NCBI RefSeq assembly: GCF_002999335.1
Contig: NW_020312220.1
Span: 1-38,710 of the forward strand
Length of the DNA stretch: 38,710 bases
From: Cyclospora cayetanensis
Taxonomy: Eukaryota; Apicomplexa; Conoidasida; Eucoccidiorida; Eimeriidae
Reading direction: 5' to 3'
Part shown: positions 37,501 through 38,710 of the stretch, piece by piece
Layout of the letters: each line of letters starts with the position of its first letter
Numbering within the stretch: position 1 is the stretch's first letter
The notes under the pieces: generated by a model
Databases searched by the model: none
Seen by the model: only the letters and a program-made list of their open reading frames with translations
Told to the model about the DNA's origin: nothing
Made by a program: the position numbers and the translations under genes

Positions 37501-38373
37501 CCCTTGCCGGTGGCATGGAACGACTGTCTCCTGCCGTCTGTCAGCTGCTAGCTGCAGTGGACTCCCTTACGGAGTGGGAAGCGGCGCGGGAGAAGGCAGC
37601 GCTCACGGGGGGTCAAAGGCCGTCCAGCGGACTGCAGCGCTGGTTGGTGCGTCTGCACATCCTCGGCTTCTGCATGCAGCGGCTGCCAGGGCTTTGCACG
37701 AAGCTTCTAGAGGAGACGGAGAAGAGGATTGTGTGCCGCAGTTCTCGAGACGTCGAGGCCGTGCAGCATATCAGGCGGCAGCTGCAAGGCAAGAGCGGCA
37801 GAAAAGCGGTGCCACTCAGCTCGGCACACGATGCAATGCACATGCGGCAGCAAGAGGAGCTGAGGGAGCTTACTGTGGCGATTGAGGACGCCATTGAGAC
37901 TGCTCGTCAGAAGTTTCAAGAAGCGGCTAGGGAGGTTTGCAGGTGAGAGAGAAAGAGGTCTCTGCCACCGAAAGGGGAGTCGGGGACTATGAACGCGCCT
38001 GGCTGCAACTGTAACACTCCCGAATTCGCAGAGCTGGAAGCATCACTTTGGGGAGTCACATGGCTCCTTTGTCGCTGCACGCTGTCTTGTGGAAACAGTC
38101 GATTTGTCAGTGCAGAGGGGGCAGCAAGGCGCCTGCGTGGCTGCGGGGGGGCTGTAAAGCGCTAGCGAGTGTTGAGAGGGCGGGGTGGTGTGCTCTGAAC
38201 ATTGCTGCAGCCTGGCGGCAGTCCATCTCGTGTACTACGAACTGCAAGGAGATATTTTTGGAAATATGTATGCGGGAGAAGAGGGCTTTTCTGGCATGAC
38301 TCTCTCGCGCCTCCTGCAGGCCTTTCCCAACGTGCGTCTGTCCCGTGAATACGGCAGCTTTGCGGTTTTTTAA
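25514..38373 (+). CDS. Giant Q/A-rich protein, candidate Munc13/PATROL1-like, 3' partial
   Basis: Exons whose phases agree are 25514-26038, 26211-26407, 26472-26526, 26632-26757, 27047-27266, 27602-about 30835, an exon from about 31280 to 32957, 33709-34745, 35317-35591, 36128-36412, 36678-36781, 37270-37942 and 38211-about 38333. The early exons encode alternating helices and a charged coiled coil (HQEKKLQETLAERDLLHRQ, then EIEELKRQQKKEE). The 27602 exon carries long Gln, Ala and Ser runs. The distal exons fit, segment by segment, the Munc13-like family as I recall plant PATROL1 (DUF810): LLCCFYHIFACVF, SQAFLRDSFSP, LARVNSAYLSGVD, WLVRLHILGFCM, then an Ala/Glu helix ending LAAVHLVYYELQG and DIFGNMYAGEEG. 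Such proteins prime or tether vesicles at membranes. The frame runs to a stop at 38371-38373, but a donor-like site after AFPN (near 38334) and the missing C-terminal part suggest continuation beyond the window. The join between 30.8 and 31.3 kb is weak, so two genes remain possible. Confidence 0.6.
26773..26832. repeat. Long inverted repeat (28-bp arms, 4-base loop) in intron
   Basis: Left arm 26773-26800 and right arm 26805-26832 are reverse complements except for one position, which would still pair as G-U in plus-strand RNA. The loop is TTGG. It lies 16 bases inside the intron that follows the exon ending at 26757. Flanking sequence shows no clear target-site duplication. Confidence 0.9.
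26841..26869. repeat. Second hairpin (10-bp arms) next to the long inverted repeat
   Basis: GTTTTATGCC at 26841-26850 is the exact reverse complement of GGCATAAAAC at 26860-26869, leaving a 9-base loop. It begins 8 bases after the larger hairpin and lies in the same intron. Confidence 0.85.
27994..28019. repeat. Perfect GC inverted repeat inside coding exon
   Basis: Eleven-base arms GAGGGGGCCCC and GGGGCCCCCTC are separated by CTGG. It is in-frame coding sequence of the giant gene (encoding Glu-Gly-Ala-Pro-Trp-Gly-Ala-Pro) and could form a very stable RNA hairpin. Confidence 0.85.
28098..28142 (+). other. Intron-like 45-base in-frame cassette
   Basis: The segment starts GTATGAG after an AG, ends TTTGCCTAG and is pyrimidine-rich in between, so it has every feature of a short intron. 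It is exactly 15 codons without a stop, so the giant gene's frame is the same whether it is spliced or retained. Retained, it encodes a Leu/Ser/Pro-rich loop. Confidence 0.4.
28849..28953 (+). repeat. Mixed CAA/CAG polyglutamine tract
   Basis: About 35 codons, nearly all CAA or CAG with two CTG and one CAC interruptions, encode a Gln run in the giant protein. Shorter CAG-dominated tracts lie at 27851-27874, 28510-28522, 29112-29140 and elsewhere in the same gene. Reverse-strand reads of this tract give meaningless Leu, Cys or Val runs. Confidence 0.95.
31039..31245 (+). repeat. 26-bp TATC/TCCCTGTC minisatellite
   Basis: The core TCTCCCTGTC recurs at spacings 26, 34, 26, 26, 26 and 26, the 34 arising from an expanded TA run. 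About seven units. It lies just after the first stop (31006) of the long exon, in what I take to be an intron of the giant gene. Confidence 0.9.
33258..33485 (+). repeat. About 74-bp TG/TA-rich tandem repeat
   Basis: Two nearly complete copies (about 33283-33353 and 33354-33428) and a shortened third (to about 33465) share TGTATATTGTA, ACACGTATGTC and GAATTTCTATTG in the same order, preceded by a TA dinucleotide run. It lies in the intron 32958-33708 of the giant gene. Confidence 0.85.
35087..35270 (+). repeat. TGTGTGTTGTATG microsatellite block
   Basis: Imperfect TG-rich units interspersed with TATG tetranucleotides, then TATC units near 35225-35255, in the intron between exons 33709-34745 and 35317-35591. 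Confidence 0.85.
35696..35872 (+). repeat. CACATA/CCCATACA tandem block
   Basis: CA-rich imperfect repeats. The phrase CACACCCATACA recurs about every 26-30 bases toward the right end. It lies in the intron that follows the exon ending at 35591. Unlike its neighbours the CA strand is the sense strand. Confidence 0.8.
36000..36066 (+). repeat. (TA)n tract
   Basis: A nearly uninterrupted TA dinucleotide run with CATATA interruptions lies about 60 bases upstream of the acceptor at 36126-36127, in the same intron as the CA-rich block. Confidence 0.85.
36917..37252 (+). repeat. TG-rich block with 26-bp minisatellite
   Basis: A TA run and irregular TGTGTGC units are followed, from about 37090 to 37250, by about six copies of a 26-base unit containing CTACGTG and TGTGTTTTG. 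Because 26 is not a multiple of 3, the translated frame cycles and the Cys/Val/Tyr peptides are artefacts. It lies in the intron 36782-37269. Confidence 0.9.
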
Positions 38374-38476
38374 AGCTTATGTCTAGGAGAAACACACGGA
38401 GTTTGTCTTTACACAAGAAGCCCTTAGAAGGGTTCATGAGTTCACATAGGGAGCTGCAGTAGCGTGACAGCGCGCA

Positions 38477-38501
38477 GTGTCTCTGTGTCTCTCTCTGTCT
38501 T

Positions 38502-38546
<45 letters not shown>

Positions 38547-38585
38547 CTCTCCCTTCTTTTTTCTTTTTTTTTCCCCCCCCCCCCC
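38477..38585 (+). repeat. Polypyrimidine tract: (CT)n, T-rich, C13
   Basis: About 110 bases almost wholly pyrimidine on the plus strand, from (TCTCTG)n through a CT dinucleotide run to a T-rich block and thirteen Cs. It probably lies in an intron or the 3' flank of the giant gene. Confidence 0.9.
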
Positions 38586-38710
38586 ACCCACCTACTCGTG
38601 CTTCTGTTCGACCCTCGTCGTACGCTGCTCCTCCCCCTCCATCCATACTGAACACCATCCTGTCCCCACAATCCCTACCCACCGCGTCACCCACATTACT
38701 CCATCCATCT

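Noticed and set aside
38048..38299. Plus-strand frame beginning after the acceptor at 38031
   Set aside because: It can be spliced in phase, but skipping to the acceptor at 38210 gives the continuous conserved helix ending in MYAGEEG. It may be an alternative exon.

Overview
The window is a piece of nuclear genome from a coccidian apicomplexan, most likely Eimeria or the close relative Cyclospora. The reasons are intron-dense genes with GT..AG junctions, long CAG/CAA-encoded glutamine and alanine runs inside exons, many simple repeats in introns, and a transhydrogenase fused in the beta-then-alpha order known from Eimeria and Toxoplasma. There are no operons, no bacterial ribosome binding sites, no rRNA or tRNA that I can support, and no transposase or viral gene.

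Layout, left to right. 1-2831 holds no recognisable gene. 2832-9478 (minus) is a 12-exon Sen1/senataxin-type superfamily 1 helicase with all its motifs. 9479-10166 is the shared upstream region of this gene and the next. 10167-14919 (plus) is a multi-exon helical-repeat protein, best guess an importin-13/transportin-3-type karyopherin. It is convergent with 15631-20066 (minus), a 21-exon NAD(P) transhydrogenase whose reading frame closes exactly through every predicted junction (1111 residues). 20067-20853 is a second divergent upstream region. 20854-22754 (plus) is a 3-exon PP2C phosphatase of 565 residues. 22755-25513 is AT-rich and shows no gene. 25514 to the right edge (plus) is a very large, Q/A-rich, multi-exon gene with a coiled-coil N-terminal part. 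Its distal exons (33.7-38.4 kb) resemble the Munc13/UNC13-like family, closest in my reading to the plant PATROL1/DUF810 type. It probably continues past the window.

The composition is segmented. About 13-25.4 kb is AT-richer, with few repeats and short exons. The flanks are GC-rich with triplet repeats in exons and AT- or TG-rich minisatellites in introns. This matches the repeat-rich/repeat-poor segment alternation described for Eimeria chromosomes.

The genes are functionally independent: RNA/DNA helicase, nuclear transport candidate, redox/proton-coupled membrane enzyme, phosphatase and vesicle-tethering/priming candidate. The most unusual sequence objects are a nearly perfect 28-bp-arm hairpin followed by a second hairpin in an intron of the last gene, two unrelated minisatellites that share a 26-bp period, and a duplicated RxSLxRAMSFK motif that precedes polyglutamine in both copies. 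Exon boundaries were inferred by eye from splice consensus and phase and may be off by a base.
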